Shown in pieces: positions 62,701-64,000 of a stretch of 64,000 bases of DNA. Each line of letters begins with the position of its first letter. The first letter of the stretch is position 1. Source of the DNA: Lycocorax pyrrhopterus obiensis (lineage: Eukaryota; Chordata; Aves; Passeriformes; Paradisaeidae); NCBI GenBank assembly GCA_014706295.1, contig JACSVZ010000007.1, forward strand, positions 35,369,633 through 35,433,632, written 5' to 3'. The position numbers and the translations under genes were made by a program. The notes below the pieces were generated by a model that saw nothing but the letters and a program-made list of their open reading frames with translations, ran no database searches and was not told the origin of the DNA.

Positions 62701-64000
62701 CCAAACGATAAATGATTTCAGGGTAGTGTGTTAGGATATCCAGAATTTTAAATAGCAAATATTTTAAAACAAAATGTAGCATTAAACAGAAACAGAAACC
62801 ATAATTATACTATCCTGCGGAGAAAACAAATGGATCTCCATTTTCAGAGTTAGCTACCAACTGGCTTATATATGATCTTATACCCTTCTGACACTTTGGG
62901 TACTCCTCTTGTGTGGTTAGGCAGGTCTCCTGAAATGAAGTTACTAAAACAAAGACAAAACATGGAAATTCAGTCTTTTCTTTTGCCTGAGAAGGTTTGT
63001 CTCACATATATTGGTGACTGTTATGGCAGATTTTGGCATCTTGATTAAGCATCTTAAAACCTACACCACTTATCGCTTGATAATGTTATCCTTCTATTCA
63101 GAAGAAAAATTGCTAAACTGTAAATCATTATCACCAAGCCTCAGACATGAGCATAGGACAAGTGAGTTGCATAGAACCAGTGTTATGTGAGACATGTTTC
63201 TGCTTTGCTGTATTCTGTTGTGTTTTTGCACAGCAATAAAAAAGACTACTTTTTCACCCTGCTAGACAGTAATCAACTCACATTTGCCCTTTTTAAAAAT
63301 GAATAGAATTGGAATAAATACATAGACCTACCTTTGTTATTCCCCATTATCATCCTCTACTAGTTTTCATGAAACATTTTTTCAGAAAATGAAAAGGCAA
63401 ACCAGGTGTTAGATTATTTATGTTTGACAAATTCATATCATTTAAATAATTAAAACTAATTTGTGTTGAGAGCTACAGTTGCATTTTTATTAGAGAAACA
63501 AGTACAAATAGGCATCACTACAGAGCTGTTTATTCAATAATGAGATTAAATGAAATGGATTTTGTAGTCTCAATACTTTGATTAATGCGGCAATTGGAAC
63601 TTCTGTGCCCTAACAATGTGGAAACAGCTGCTTACCCACTATAATTCTGTAAAATTTCTTTTTTCTTTAAAGCTACAAATTTTAAATTATCCCTAAAAAT
63701 ATATTGTAAGCAAAATACTGAATGTCTTCAGTTTAAACAATATTTGCATTATAAACCTGAAATTATAACACTTTTTAATTTAATCACAAAAAAAGTTTGA
63801 TTTACAAATAGCGGTATATATGTTTATATGTAATGTAAACATTTCTGCATATCTTTTTGCTTATCTAATATAGAGGTTATTGTATTAATCTGTATATAAA
63901 AAATACTATACTTTTAAAAGAATAATAAATTCTAAATTAATTATTCTACAATAGGGAAGTACAATTTTAAGAGAAAAATATATGAATACAGCTACAAGCA

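Larger units (their letters stand above)
51951..64000. other. Unannotated AT-rich non-coding DNA
   Basis: I recognise no gene, RNA gene or interspersed repeat in the last 12 kb. Frames are at most 102 codons (56518-56826, plus) and lack domains. Small repeats are listed separately. The final 350 bp are especially AT-rich. A T-tract lies at about 55959-55974 and a short CA run near 61556-61567. Confidence 0.55.

Noticed and set aside
1..64000. CRISPR array, bacterial operon or plasmid/phage features
   Set aside because: No regularly spaced repeats, no operon-like gene packing and no long frames. The repeats present are those of a vertebrate genome.

Overview
The window reads as vertebrate nuclear DNA, most likely from a bird. 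It is AT-rich, has no operon structure and has no reading frame longer than 198 codons. Every recognisable interspersed repeat of useful length is a sauropsid CR1 LINE copy or an LTR-type endogenous retroviral fragment. A short element at 26.4 kb joins a tRNA-Ile-like head to a CR1-like tail. As far as I know that build is typical of passerine SINEs of the TguSINE1 type, so a songbird is my best guess. CR1 alone would also fit other birds, turtles or crocodilians.

No protein-coding gene, exon or functional RNA gene can be supported. The window is either intergenic (gene-desert-like) or lies inside a very long intron; the sequence alone does not decide. The few stretches with protein similarity are dead CR1 ORF2 pieces (endonuclease and reverse transcriptase).

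Layout. 1-3.9 kb: unannotated AT-rich DNA with a pyrimidine tract. 3.93-4.36 kb: CR1 3' end, minus strand. 7.16-7.57 kb: CR1 reverse-transcriptase fragment, plus strand, followed at 7.72-7.84 kb by a separate minus-strand CR1 tail. 7.8-18.7 kb: unannotated, with an AT-rich block near 15.1 kb and a palindrome cluster at 16.5 kb. 18.7-22.2 kb: a dense repeat cluster of a minus-strand LTR-like block with TATA and poly(A) signals, a CR1 endonuclease fragment, a second LTR-like block of about 0.8 kb, and a long CR1 copy running to its 3' terminus. 26.4 kb: the tRNA/CR1 SINE. 29.6-30.4 kb: CR1 3' portion. 31.5 kb: TA-rich repeat. 32.6 kb: possible MIR relic. 33.7 kb: (CTTT)n microsatellite. 34.4-37 kb: unique DNA with homeodomain/POU/forkhead-like motifs, which may be a regulatory candidate. 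39.8-40.2 kb: old minus-strand CR1. 50.6-51.95 kb: a non-collinear CR1 mosaic. 52-64 kb: unannotated AT-rich DNA with short repeats only.

I found no gene system and no convincing new biological system. The most useful observations are the tRNA-Ile/CR1 SINE, the nested and non-collinear CR1/LTR structures, and a few unique stretches that could be conserved non-coding elements. CR1, LTR, SINE and MIR calls rest on recognising family-typical sequence by eye, not on a database search.
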